Positions 39,872-46,740 of a DNA stretch of 64,000 bases are shown here, piece by piece. The notes under the pieces are model-generated. The model had not been told where the DNA came from and did no database searches. It worked only from the letters and a program-made list of their open reading frames with translations. The stretch is taken from assembly GCA_003216775.1 (NCBI GenBank), contig QCII01000006.1, forward strand, positions 1-64,000, written 5' to 3'. A program made the translations under genes and the position numbers. The stretch is from Prochlorococcus sp. AG-402-K21 (GTDB lineage Bacteria; Cyanobacteriota; Cyanobacteriia; PCC-6307; Cyanobiaceae). Position 1 is the first letter of the stretch. Each line of letters begins with the position of its first letter.

Positions 39872-40530
39872 CAGTTTAAGAAATGAAATATCTTCTTTAA
39901 GTGGAAGATTAACAACCTCATCTTTATTTGCAATAGAGATAATTAACCAACTTAACTCAAATAAATTATTTAAATGTCAAGATAGCTATAAATTTAAATA
40001 TTTAAACCTAAAAAAAACTTTTGATTGAATTAGATGGAACTTCTATAGATATAAATGATTCCCCATAATGAGATTCGGTTGATCTTATTAGTAACCAGTA
40101 AAAGAAATTTACTAAAGCTTTTTCCACGAGGATTTAGTAACTAGTTTAAATAACCCCATAATTTTTGTAATAGCAATATACAAACTAAATTTATTAAGCA
40201 ATCAAGATATTTATCTCATAAAGCATAGATTCATTTTTATTTAGAAAAATTTGTAATCTCAGGCTTTAGGCAGCGGATTAAATCCTCTTGGAGTATTGGA
40301 CTTTAGCCCGCTCTATTTTTTAGAAAAAGAAAAATGGCACTGCAAGGGAGCTTTATTCCTAATTGCGGTTGATTCTGCATTAGCCTTTAATTATTAATTA
40401 GATCAAGATTATCTGGGTATATATTTTGGTGTTATTTATTGTATAAATATGCTACAAAACTATCGTTATATCAATAGATTCGGTATTTTTGCTCATTGAT
40501 ATATTCATTCTTAGAATAATATTATTATTG
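39872..40530. other. 659-base region without a convincing gene
   Basis: Both strands are broken by stops, apart from a frame at 40452-40661 (minus) that shadows the plus-strand peptide gene. One GC-richer patch at 40261-40321 is listed separately. A loose direct repeat (TTAGTAAC...TTAGTAAC) lies at about 40090 and 40135. I see nothing else here. Confidence 0.5.
40261..40321 (+). ncRNA. Possible structured RNA ending in a T-run
   Basis: This is a GC-richer stretch in very AT-rich DNA. AGCGG (40272-40276) is complementary to CCGCT (40308-40312), and the second arm is followed by CTATTTTTT. The interior could fold further (ATCC/GGAT is not present, so only the outer stem is clear). It is a weak candidate for a small RNA or an orphan terminator. 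Confidence 0.3.
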
Positions 40531-40647
40531 ATGCCGAAAGAAGGTTTAATTTTGAAAAAAATAACTAAATTTTTTAAACTATTTAAGAGAAGAATTGATA
40601 TTCTCAATGCAGAGGCTGAATTAAAATTTATCTTGGAAAATAAATAA
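40531..40647 (+). CDS. Small basic peptide, 38 aa
   Basis: Starts MPKEGLILKKITKFFKLF and ends LKFILENK, an amphipathic basic helix. Its stop overlaps the next start by one base (TAATG), which supports both frames as genes. The family is unknown. Confidence 0.5.
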   Translation: MPKEGLILKKITKFFKLFKRRIDILNAEAELKFILENK

Positions 40648-40793
40648 TGGGATTCCCACATTGCCCAATTTGTGTAGTGCTAGCATTTTTTTCAGTTTTT
40701 CTAGGAGTTACTCGTAGTTATATGTTTTTTATTCTTTTTAGGGAGTACGTGAAAGCAGAATCTAATTTTAAATTTAAGCTTAGTTTTTATTAA
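40647..40793 (+). CDS. Small membrane peptide with CxxC, 48 aa
   Basis: Starts MGFPHCPICVVLAFFSVFLG. HCPIC is directly followed by a membrane helix, and the tail (REYVKAESNFKFKLSFY) is basic. It is coupled to the preceding peptide gene by TAATG. The CxxC next to the membrane suggests redox or metal binding, as inference. It ends four bases before the strong promoter at 40797. Confidence 0.55.
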   Translation: MGFPHCPICVVLAFFSVFLGVTRSYMFFILFREYVKAESNFKFKLSFY

Positions 40794-40796
40794 TTA

Positions 40797-40825
40797 TTGA
40801 CATCTAAGTATAAATACTTTATAAA
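40797..40825 (+). promoter_or_regulatory. Near-consensus sigma-70 promoter
   Basis: TTGACA (40797-40802), a spacer of exactly 17 bases, and TATAAA (40820-40825). This is the best sigma-70 promoter sequence I noticed in the window. It would start a transcript near 40832, with a leader of about 98 bases ahead of the ATG at 40930. Confidence 0.75.
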
Positions 40826-40830
40826 TAAAT

Positions 40831-40929
40831 TGTAGTGAATACTACATAATCGTCCGATCTACTATTTGATAGACCGCAGTACGACTCAAGCCATAGGACG
40901 GGGACTTGAGCAAGTCTAGGAGCTGCATC
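40831..40929 (+). promoter_or_regulatory. Structured 5' leader, possible pseudoknot
   Basis: Unusually GC-rich for its surroundings. Hairpin 1 is TGTAGT-GAAT-ACTACA (40831-40846). CGTCC (40851-40855) pairs with GGACG (40896-40900), and CTCAAG (40885-40890) with CTTGAG (40905-40910). These last two cross, so they form a pseudoknot if both exist. GACTTG/CAAGTC (40903-40916) offers a competing pairing next to the AGGAG ribosome site (40918-40922). The layout resembles a riboswitch or protein-binding leader, but matches no class I know. Confidence 0.5.
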
Positions 40930-41031
40930 ATGGTAAACATGTATTTTAATGGAAAGTCATTCGTATATTGTAAAAAACAAGAAGAAAAGATGATAAAGCT
41001 TACTTATAGAGGATCTATTTACTTGAAATAA
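40930..41031 (+). CDS. Small protein with DUF4278-like YRG motif, 33 aa
   Basis: Starts MVNMYFNGKSFVYCKK and ends MIKLTYRGSIYLK; the LTYRGxxY motif resembles the core of DUF4278 proteins, a small cyanobacterial family of unknown function. An AGGAG site lies seven bases before the ATG. It is driven by a near-consensus promoter through a structured leader, so high or tightly controlled expression is likely. The family match is tentative because the motif is short. Confidence 0.6.
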   Translation: MVNMYFNGKSFVYCKKQEEKMIKLTYRGSIYLK

Positions 41032-41222
41032 GATTTCTAATTTCTTTTTAAAAACTTTTGGAAATCCATTTAAGTTTTTTAACTCAGTATTTATTAATAC
41101 GTTATAAGAAAAACTTATTGTGAATATATTTTTTGCCTATTTAAAAATTTATATATTCGTATATATAGTAACGAGAAATTAATTTAGAAATAACTATTTT
41201 GTAATTAGATTTTTAAAAGGTT

Positions 41223-41350
41223 ATGCAACCTATTTCTGAAGAACTTTATAAAAAAATAGTTGAGAGTTCTAAAAAATGAATAAGTTACTAATTGCTTTAT
41301 TAGCTTTAGATATAGGAGTTAGTCTTTCTAAAGTTTTTATTTTTACCTGA
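41223..41350 (+). CDS. Two overlapping mini-frames (18 and 24 aa)
   Basis: MQPISEELYKKIVESSKK (41223-41279) overlaps by four bases (ATGA) a second frame starting MNKLLIALLALDIGVSLSK (41276-41350), which is hydrophobic. The overlap and hydrophobic character hint at real peptides, but lengths this short can arise by chance. Confidence 0.3.
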
Positions 41351-41430
41351 AAATCAAATTACTTATCAAAAAATAAGTAATTGTTTTCTAATAAAAGAAA
41401 TAGTTACTAAGTATTCTTTATTTGATGTAT

Positions 41431-41520
41431 TTATTTTATAAAATAATAAATTAAACCAACAAAAGAACTTCCTACAAGTAGTAGCACCATTAAAAGGGCT
41501 ATTAACTTTGCTAATCCCAT
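41431..41520 (-). CDS. Tiny membrane peptide, 29 aa
   Basis: Starts MGLAKLIALLMVLLLVGSSF and ends IYYFIK: a single membrane helix with a charged end on each side. It lies in a different frame from a longer, compositionally odd minus-strand frame at 41366-41563, which I consider spurious. No family is recognised. Confidence 0.45.
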   Translation of the reverse strand: MGLAKLIALLMVLLLVGSSFVGLIYYFIK

Positions 41521-41578
41521 AAAGATGAATCCGAATTTCCTGTAGATCTTTGAATCCAGTCAATTTTTCAAAAATTAT

Positions 41579-41877
41579 TTACTTTTTAAAAATTGACGTA
41601 ACTTTTGGCAAGTCATCGTTAGGTGACCCTTTATAAGTAAATTTTGAATTTAGTGTAAAAACACACATTACTATATTTTCACTTAAAAATTCGAACCGGT
41701 GAATTTTGGTTATTTCTGCCTTTTCTTGAACTATATCAACAGTAATCATTTGTTCGAATACTTTTGCATCTGTAGGATTACCACTTGCTCTTATGAATAA
41801 AAATCTGGAGTCGCATCGTCAACAAAAAATAAAACCATTTTCTTTGAATTAGCAAACTCATTTAATAATGAAATCAT
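41579..41877 (-). pseudogene. Frameshifted hypothetical gene, about 98 codons
   Basis: The frame starts MISLLNEFANSKKMVLFFVDDATPDF and then hits a stop. The continuation in the next frame is FIRASGNPTDAKVFEQMITVD and onward to SIFKK. The break is at the A5 run 41799-41803 (T5 on the coding strand); one more T would restore one open frame. It is either a recent inactivation, a sequencing slip, or slippage-dependent expression. The family is unknown. It is the first gene behind a GACAGTCGATCT element. Confidence 0.7.
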
Positions 41878-41895
41878 TGTTTATTTTTCATTCAT

Positions 41896-41946
41896 AAAAC
41901 AGAAGGCCATAACCCTTATAGTTAAGATCGACTGTTTTAAATGTAC
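41896..41946 (-). ncRNA. GACAGTCGATCT-terminator element, copy 4 (degenerate)
   Basis: Minus strand: AACAGTCGATCT, then a stem AAGGG-TTATGG-CCTT with a tail CTGTTTT. It is weaker than the other copies. The gene to its right (42018) is on the opposite strand, so the element must be transcribed from within the short divergent gap. The gene it leads into is frameshifted, which may explain the decay. Confidence 0.4.
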
Positions 41947-42017
41947 AAATCGAAATGAGATAATTTTAAAAAAAAATTCGTTAGGATAATCGAAGTTATT
42001 AGATTTTAATGTAAATC

Positions 42018-42140
42018 ATGATCAATTCATTAAACAAATTATTGCCCGTTGGCAAAAAGGTCAAAAAATATTTGCCTTTCTTTATTGGATTTAAATTACT
42101 TACATTTACCGGCTTTCTTACTTATTTAATGAATCAATAA
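42018..42140 (+). CDS. Small membrane protein, 40 aa
   Basis: Starts MINSLNKLLPVGKKVKKYLP with a basic, positive N-terminus, then a hydrophobic helix (about 20-37, FFIGFKLLTFTGFLTYLM). Single-pass, family unknown. It is followed after 43 bases by the 64-aa gene. Confidence 0.55.
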   Translation: MINSLNKLLPVGKKVKKYLPFFIGFKLLTFTGFLTYLMNQ

Positions 42141-42183
42141 TTAATATAACCTTAACAATAAAGTTTAACTAAATTAAGATCTA

Positions 42184-42378
42184 GTGAATAAAGAAGAACG
42201 AACTAAAAGATTTAAGTCTATGTCAAGTATGCAAAGACAACAATTGATATTAAAGAAGATGAAAGAGAGAGGCATAGAGGTAGGAAGTGGAATTCCTGAT
42301 AAAAAATATGAAAGTAAAGAGGTTTATGAATTAATTCATCTTACGAATTGCTTCCCAGAATTAAGAGAGAAAAAATAA
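42184..42378 (+). CDS. Hypothetical protein, 64 aa (GTG start)
   Basis: Starts MNKEERTKRFKSMSSMQRQQ at a GTG codon. It is a basic helical first half, then GIEVGSGIPDKKYESKEVYELI. It is soluble, with one cysteine near the end. No family is recognised. Confidence 0.6.
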   Translation: MNKEERTKRFKSMSSMQRQQLILKKMKERGIEVGSGIPDKKYESKEVYELIHLTNCFPELREKK

Positions 42379-42406
42379 AAAATATTTAGTTTTTTTATTA
42401 AGATAT

Positions 42407-42760
42407 TTATTTTGGTTCCCTAATTGCAGCAATAATTAATCCACCTATCAATCCGAGATTTATAAATACTGCTTTTTAATGGAAAGGGAATACATGAAAA
42501 ATTATTTTTGATGAAATAAGAAATAGTAATAAAAAGACTGAATCGATTTTTTGATTATCTCCAAATATAAAAAATCCAGAACCCAAGATAAGACATACAA
42601 TATCTAACACAAGATGGATAGATGAAATTGGTTGAGAAATACCTTTTGAAGAAATATATTCAACTGTTCTTTCAAAGTCATTTATTTTGCCTGGTATGGC
42701 TGAGAAAAATATTGCTGAAATTGATACTCTTGAAAAAAATCTAAAAAAGATTTGATACTT
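42407..42760 (-). pseudogene. DoxX-like membrane protein, decayed
   Basis: The minus-strand frame reads FFSRVSISAIFFSAIPGKIN, then ERTVEYISSKGISQPISS and hydrophobic helices, matching the start and second block of DoxX-type proteins. It has no start codon, and a TAA at 42476-42478 splits off the last part (KAVFINLGLIGGLIIAAIREPK). The acidic/polar stretch usual before that last helix is missing, so a deletion probably also occurred. Confidence 0.75.
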
Positions 42761-42958
42761 TTATTTTCAAAAAATAATTTTTTATAATCTTATCATAAGA
42801 AAAAAATTTTATGGGTTTATAAATACTTAATTAGTCCGAAATACTTTTAAGGTTTTCTTAAAGAGGTTTAGCTCAATTAATAGAAATCTTTTTAATTAAT
42901 GTGAATCTTTTTAAGGTAATTAATAGTAATTTATTAAATCTCTTTTTATATTTATGCG

Positions 42959-43459
42959 ATGATAAATCTAATTAAAATAAAAATGTTTAAAAAATTTCTT
43001 TTAATTTCTTTTTTACTTTTTAGTTCCCTCATAATTATATATCCTTCAAAAAAAGAAAAAACTAATTTTTTTGATTATTGTTTTTCCCTAGAAAAAATAA
43101 TTTCTAGAAATGCAATAGAAGAAAGTAAGAATATATCGAAGAATTTTAAGTCTTTAGCAAAAGATATTACTCTATTTGGGACTAACAAAACTAAAGGTAC
43201 TTTTGCTAATAAGATAATTGATCAATATAAAAATTCCAAAAAATTATTTATTATAACTTTTGTTCCAAACCAAATTTATTGTTTAGCAGGATATTGGATT
43301 GAGGTGACAAATCCTGGAAAATTTGAATCGATTTTCTATAAGAAAACCAAACAAAAAATAAATGAATATAAAAATATAAAAAAAGACGTTGACAAATTTA
43401 TTAAAGATATTAATCTCGAATATAAATCTATAAAAAAGGAAATTAACAATTTTTTTTAG
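42959..43459 (+). CDS. Exported or membrane-anchored hypothetical protein, 166 aa
   Basis: The N-terminus MINLIKIKMFKKFLLISFLLFSS continues into a hydrophobic stretch to about residue 29, which can act as a signal or anchor. The rest is Lys- and Ile-rich, with two cysteines (FDYCFSLEK, QIYCLAGYW) and a long helical end (KTKQKINEYKNIKKDVDKF). The family is unknown. Very low GC suggests relaxed selection or recent gain. Confidence 0.65.
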   Translation: MINLIKIKMFKKFLLISFLLFSSLIIIYPSKKEKTNFFDYCFSLEKIISRNAIEESKNISKNFKSLAKDITLFGTNKTKGTFANKIIDQYKNSKKLFIITFVPNQIYCLAGYWIEVTNPGKFESIFYKKTKQKINEYKNIKKDVDKFIKDINLEYKSIKKEINNFF

Positions 43460-43505
43460 AGAATTAAAATCCTTTTTCTAAGAAAGATGATTTATTTATT
43501 AAAGA

Positions 43506-44711
43506 TCATATGGAACTTGATTTTCTTAAGAAATATATTCCACCTCCCATAGAAATTAAAACAGGTAACCAAGCAGCAAAAACTGGAGTTAACAATCCTT
43601 TCACTCCAAATGAACTAAATACAAATGACATCACATAATAAATTAATATAAGAATCACGCTTAATCCAAAACCCTGACTTTTGGAAGATCTTAAATTAGA
43701 TTTAGATCCCAAACTGCTACCTATTAAACCAAAAACTAAGCATGCACAAGGTAGAGTAAATTTTTCTTGAATGCGAACTTGAATTCTTCTTATCTCTTTT
43801 AAGTTCCCAGTTTCTTTGTATATTTTCTCTGCTTGTAAAGCCTGCTTCAAAGTCATTTCTGTGGCATCTCTAGGAACTTTTGCTAATTCAATAGGTCCTT
43901 CTACAAATGGATATGTATATTCTTTAAATTGAATGTTTGTAGTTTGTCCATTGGGTGATATGGAAACAATACTTCCATCAGAAAATATCCAAGAAGAGTT
44001 TTTTTTATCAAATCTTCCTGTGTTTGCCTTCAAGATTTGTTGAATATCTTCTCTAGAAAAGTCTAATACCGTAACACCCTGCATAATATTATTTTCATAC
44101 CATGAAGCATAAAATATATGAGTAAGAAATGTATTTGTTTTTGTTGGTTTTTTAGTTGAAGCATCTATCCTCGAGCCATATCTTGAAAACATAATGTTAT
44201 CTTTTCCTTCCTCGCCGCTAAAAGAACTTCCTATCCCTCCCCTTAATGTTGTTTCAGCCAATTTGTTACTTGCTGGGACCAAGTTATCATTAAAATAAAA
44301 GGTCAATCCTGTCATAAATATTGAAAGAGCTATGGCTGGAGAAATAATTCGCGAAGTTTTTATACCTAAAGACTTCAATGCTAACAGTTCAGAATTGCTT
44401 GATAATTTGCCATAGGCTAATAATGTAGATAATAAAACTGCCATTGGGAAAGATAAAACTAAAAAGCTTGGTAAACTAAAGAACAGAACTTTTAAAGCCA
44501 AAAATAGAGGTAAACCAAATTCAACAATTTTTCTTATAAGATCAAACATTACTCCTACAGATAATGAAATAACACTAAAAGCAGAAATAGCGAATATCAT
44601 TGGAGGGATTATTTGCCCTAATATCCATCTATCTATTAAAGGTATTGAATACCAAGGATTAATTACAATTCTGAATGTTTTTTTGATAAGTGATTGATTT
44701 GAAAGTTTCAA
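43506..44711 (-). CDS. LptF/LptG-family permease (YjgP/YjgQ)
   Basis: Inner-membrane part of the ABC exporter that moves lipopolysaccharide to the outer membrane. It has 401 aa: three N-terminal helices (about 28-125), a periplasmic jellyroll domain (about 150-290), and three C-terminal helices. Family blocks are LSNQSLIKKTFR..DRWILGQIIPP, GGIGSSFSGEEGKDN and AKVPRDATEMTLKQ. Cyanobacteria often encode only one such protein. F or G cannot be told apart here. It is a core-type gene inside the accessory region. Confidence 0.92.
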   Translation of the reverse strand: MKLSNQSLIKKTFRIVINPWYSIPLIDRWILGQIIPPMIFAISAFSVISLSVGVMFDLIRKIVEFGLPLFLALKVLFFSLPSFLVLSFPMAVLLSTLLAYGKLSSNSELLALKSLGIKTSRIISPAIALSIFMTGLTFYFNDNLVPASNKLAETTLRGGIGSSFSGEEGKDNIMFSRYGSRIDASTKKPTKTNTFLTHIFYASWYENNIMQGVTVLDFSREDIQQILKANTGRFDKKNSSWIFSDGSIVSISPNGQTTNIQFKEYTYPFVEGPIELAKVPRDATEMTLKQALQAEKIYKETGNLKEIRRIQVRIQEKFTLPCACLVFGLIGSSLGSKSNLRSSKSQGFGLSVILILIYYVMSFVFSSFGVKGLLTPVFAAWLPVLISMGGGIYFLRKSSSI

Positions 44712-44901
44712 AAGGAATTTATTTGATTTTTACTTACTTTTTTAACATTATAAATTATTAATGATTTAGAAACCAATATAAAAATTGATAGTTAAGAAAA
44801 ATATTTTGACTTTTTAAATTTCAATAATAAATAAAAAAAATAATTTATTAATACTTGCAATAAAATAAAAAATTTGGTTTCTTTAAAAAAAGAGGTAAAG
44901 C

Positions 44902-45021
44902 ATGAAAAATAAAACTTTAATAAATGAATGCAATTGCATACACTGCCAACAAAAACTAGATCAAATTAATAATTCAAGACTATATTGGGGAAAACTAATT
45001 TTAAGAAAAAAGTTAGCATAG
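44902..45021 (+). CDS. Small Cys-rich basic protein, 39 aa
   Basis: Starts MKNKTLINECNCIHCQQK, with a CxCxxC cluster, and ends LILRKKLA. It is preceded by GAGGTAAAGC. The cysteine spacing could bind a metal. The family is unknown. Confidence 0.6.
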   Translation: MKNKTLINECNCIHCQQKLDQINNSRLYWGKLILRKKLA

Positions 45022-45146
45022 TTTCTTTAGTTAATCCTTTAAGATTAAAAATTTTTTAAACTAGCTATTTTAAAATCTATTATTTTCAAATAAAAAATAA
45101 AGTTTTTCTATCTTTAAATAAGTGTCTTTTAAAATAATTGAGGAAA

Positions 45147-45248
45147 TTACTTAACTTTTTGATTTTTTTTGTAGATCATATTTTCTCGACTTAAAAGAAA
45201 AAGGATAATAAATATACAGGAAGGAATAAGAATAAAATCCAAAGACAT
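45147..45248 (-). CDS. Tiny membrane peptide, 33 aa
   Basis: Starts MSLDFILIPSCIFIILFLLSR and ends KKNQKVK: one membrane helix, then a basic tail. The build resembles the 43-aa peptide at 49681. No family is recognised. Confidence 0.55.
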   Translation of the reverse strand: MSLDFILIPSCIFIILFLLSRENMIYKKNQKVK

Positions 45249-45274
45249 ACATATTTGTTTATTCTATTTTCTAT

Positions 45275-45420
45275 TTAGCAATTAAATAAATTTATGTCAT
45301 TATTTTTTTGACTTTGAGATTTTATTTGAAAGGTAAAATAATACTTGGTTGTTAATTTGATTGCTTTAAAAATGAAAGAGCCTGCAAGTATCCCACCAAC
45401 AAGCTCATGACGATCCAGTT
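45275..45420 (-). pseudogene. Decayed small membrane protein gene
   Basis: Minus strand: one frame gives NWIVMSLLVG, and the next frame continues GGILAGSFIFKAIKLTTKYYF, which together read as one hydrophobic peptide. The shift is near 45393-45400, and no ATG opens the first part. It is a probable relic. I cannot name the parent family. Confidence 0.4.
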
Positions 45421-45477
45421 AATTTAAATTGTCTGAAATTAACCAGCTAAGCACTTCCTAAATGCTGCAATAATTCT

Positions 45478-45497
45478 AATAAGTAAAATTACTTATT
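45478..45497. repeat. Perfect 20-base palindrome
   Basis: AATAAGTAA-AA-TTACTTATT: two 9-base arms around two A. It lies 205 bases upstream of the hli gene at 45703, in an otherwise gene-free stretch. It could be an operator for a dimeric regulator or a small hairpin. Confidence 0.6.
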
Positions 45498-45702
45498 GTG
45501 AGTATAAATGCTCATTCTTTATTATTTATCTGCAAATTTGACAATGTAGGGACGATTTAATTAAAAAATGCTCGCCGTTAATTGCTTTAAGCAAAAATGT
45601 CACAAGTTGACCCATAAATGCTTAGAGATGAATGATTAAAGCCCTTTTGGTTTACATAAGTTAATATTTGTGTTACTTTAGTTAACAATTATTATCTTGT
45701 TA

Positions 45703-45909
45703 ATGACAAAATCAGGAGTTACTACAGAATCAGGTGGAAGACAGAATATGTTCCCATCAGAAACTAGGCCTTATATTGATGAATCTGTGTCTTACGATGG
45801 ATACCCTCAAAATGCAGAAAAAGTAAATGGTAGATGGGCTATGGTTGGTTTCGTTGCGCTATTAGGTGCCTATGTAACAACTGGACAGATTATTCCAGGA
45901 ATTTTTTAG
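45703..45909 (+). CDS. hli: High-light-inducible protein, 68 aa
   Basis: A longer hli form: a polar N-terminal half (MTKSGVTTESGGRQ, then YPQNAEKVN) and the Chl-binding helix NGRWAMVGFVALLGAYVTTGQIIPGIF, of which GRWAMVGF is the E/N-R motif. I start at the ATG at 45703; two codons further upstream a TTG is in frame. No clear terminator follows. Confidence 0.93.
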   Translation: MTKSGVTTESGGRQNMFPSETRPYIDESVSYDGYPQNAEKVNGRWAMVGFVALLGAYVTTGQIIPGIF

Positions 45910-45984
45910 TACCTAGATAACTGTTTTAATAACCTTTTTGTTTAAGCTATATTATTTAATTCTTTTAAACGAAAAATTTAGATT

Positions 45985-46113
45985 TTATTTTAAATTTGAA
46001 AAAAAGAAAAACCAAATAAAAGTTATGGCATTTAGGCTGAATATTATTCCTAGAAATATATAAGCAAACTTTTTGCCAATGAATGCTGTCTCCGGTTCAA
46101 GCTTTACTCTCAT
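45985..46113 (-). CDS. Small membrane protein, 42 aa
   Basis: Starts MRVKLEPETAFIGKKFAYIF and continues in one hydrophobic helix to FWFF-like residues, ending SNLK. It has a charged N-terminus and a single pass. It converges with the hli gene to the left. The family is unknown. Confidence 0.6.
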   Translation of the reverse strand: MRVKLEPETAFIGKKFAYIFLGIIFSLNAITFIWFFFFSNLK

Positions 46114-46492
46114 TAAATCCTCTAATTATCTTGGTAAAGATAGCATCAATTAAATAATAAGTTTAAGTTTTAAAGAAGAAGAATATTCAAATTAATATTT
46201 CTTTGGAAAATGTTATTTATTATTATCATTTTTCTTCATCATCTTAGTCGTTTCCTGTAAATGTAGATTTATAGAATTAGCCAAAAATCTCATTAATTAA
46301 GTTTCCTAAGTGATATACCTAGAAACTATTAAAAATTTGAATTTAATTTTAGAAATAAAATGGTGATTTTATACTGATTTTTAGCCTATTTTTCGCTCAA
46401 AATAAGATTTTTCAAAACTTAATTAATACAAACCTTTGATTATCAATAAAAAACCTAATTTAATTATAAATTAGGCTATTTGGAAATTTATA
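46114..46492. other. 379-base gap with the hli-pair terminator
   Basis: No gene with a start codon is visible. A plus-strand frame near 46205-46300 codes a hydrophobic stretch but lacks a start. The right end contains the terminator of the hli pair (listed separately). I see nothing else here. Confidence 0.5.
46454..46475 (-). terminator. Terminator of the hli pair
   Basis: CCTAATTTA (46454-46462) and TAAATTAGG (46467-46475) form a 9-bp stem with a four-base loop. On the minus strand it is followed by six T. It lies 18 bases after the stop of the hli gene at 46493. Confidence 0.9.
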
Positions 46493-46633
46493 TTAGATAA
46501 AACCAGGAATAATTTGTCCTGTAGTTAAATATGCTCCAATAAGAGCAATAAAACCTAACATGGCAAATCTACCGTTAAGCTTTTCAGCAACGATTTTTTC
46601 TTTTTCAACTATTTTTGAATCGTTATTTTTCAT
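46493..46633 (-). CDS. hli: High-light-inducible protein, 46 aa
   Basis: Starts MKNNDSKIVEKEKIVAEKLN and has the helix NGRFAMLGFIALIGAYLTTGQ ending IIPGFI. Its ATG overlaps the stop of the second hli gene by one base (TAATG), so the two are coupled. A longer upstream frame to 46711 is an artefact of that overlap. Confidence 0.95.
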   Translation of the reverse strand: MKNNDSKIVEKEKIVAEKLNGRFAMLGFIALIGAYLTTGQIIPGFI

Positions 46634-46740
46634 TAGAACCAACCTGGAATGATCTGGCCTGTAGTGACGTATGCACCAACAGCTGCAACGAAACCTAACA
46701 TTGCTGCCCAACCGTTAAAACGTTCTGCTTCTGGAGTCAT
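46633..46740 (-). CDS. hli: High-light-inducible protein, 35 aa
   Basis: Minimal hli form: MTPEAERFNGWAAMLGFVAAV continuing GAYVTTGQIIPGWF. It is shorter than usual and close to the lower limit for one helix. It is first of the pair, with TAATG coupling to the second. Two tandem hli genes are a common stress-response arrangement in Prochlorococcus. Confidence 0.93.
   Translation of the reverse strand: MTPEAERFNGWAAMLGFVAAVGAYVTTGQIIPGWF

Noticed and set aside
40452-40661. 69-codon minus-strand frame
   Set aside because: It is the complement of the 38-aa plus-strand peptide gene, and its composition looks random.
40831-40929. Glutamine riboswitch or Yfr-type RNA for the leader
   Set aside because: I could not find the glutamine-riboswitch core or the Yfr1 loop ACTCCTCACAC in it, so I leave it unassigned.
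41366-41563. 65-codon minus-strand frame
   Set aside because: It has mixed composition (Cys/Trp/Arg) and shadows a better hydrophobic frame at 41431-41520.
41690-41700. tRNA T-loop-like sequence (TTCGAACC)
   Set aside because: No acceptor or anticodon stems surround it, and it lies in the coding part of the frameshifted gene. I found no tRNA in the window.
46493-46711. 72-codon version of the second hli gene
   Set aside because: The N-terminal extension is the first hli gene read in the wrong frame. The TAATG overlap and the ATG at 46633 give the real start.
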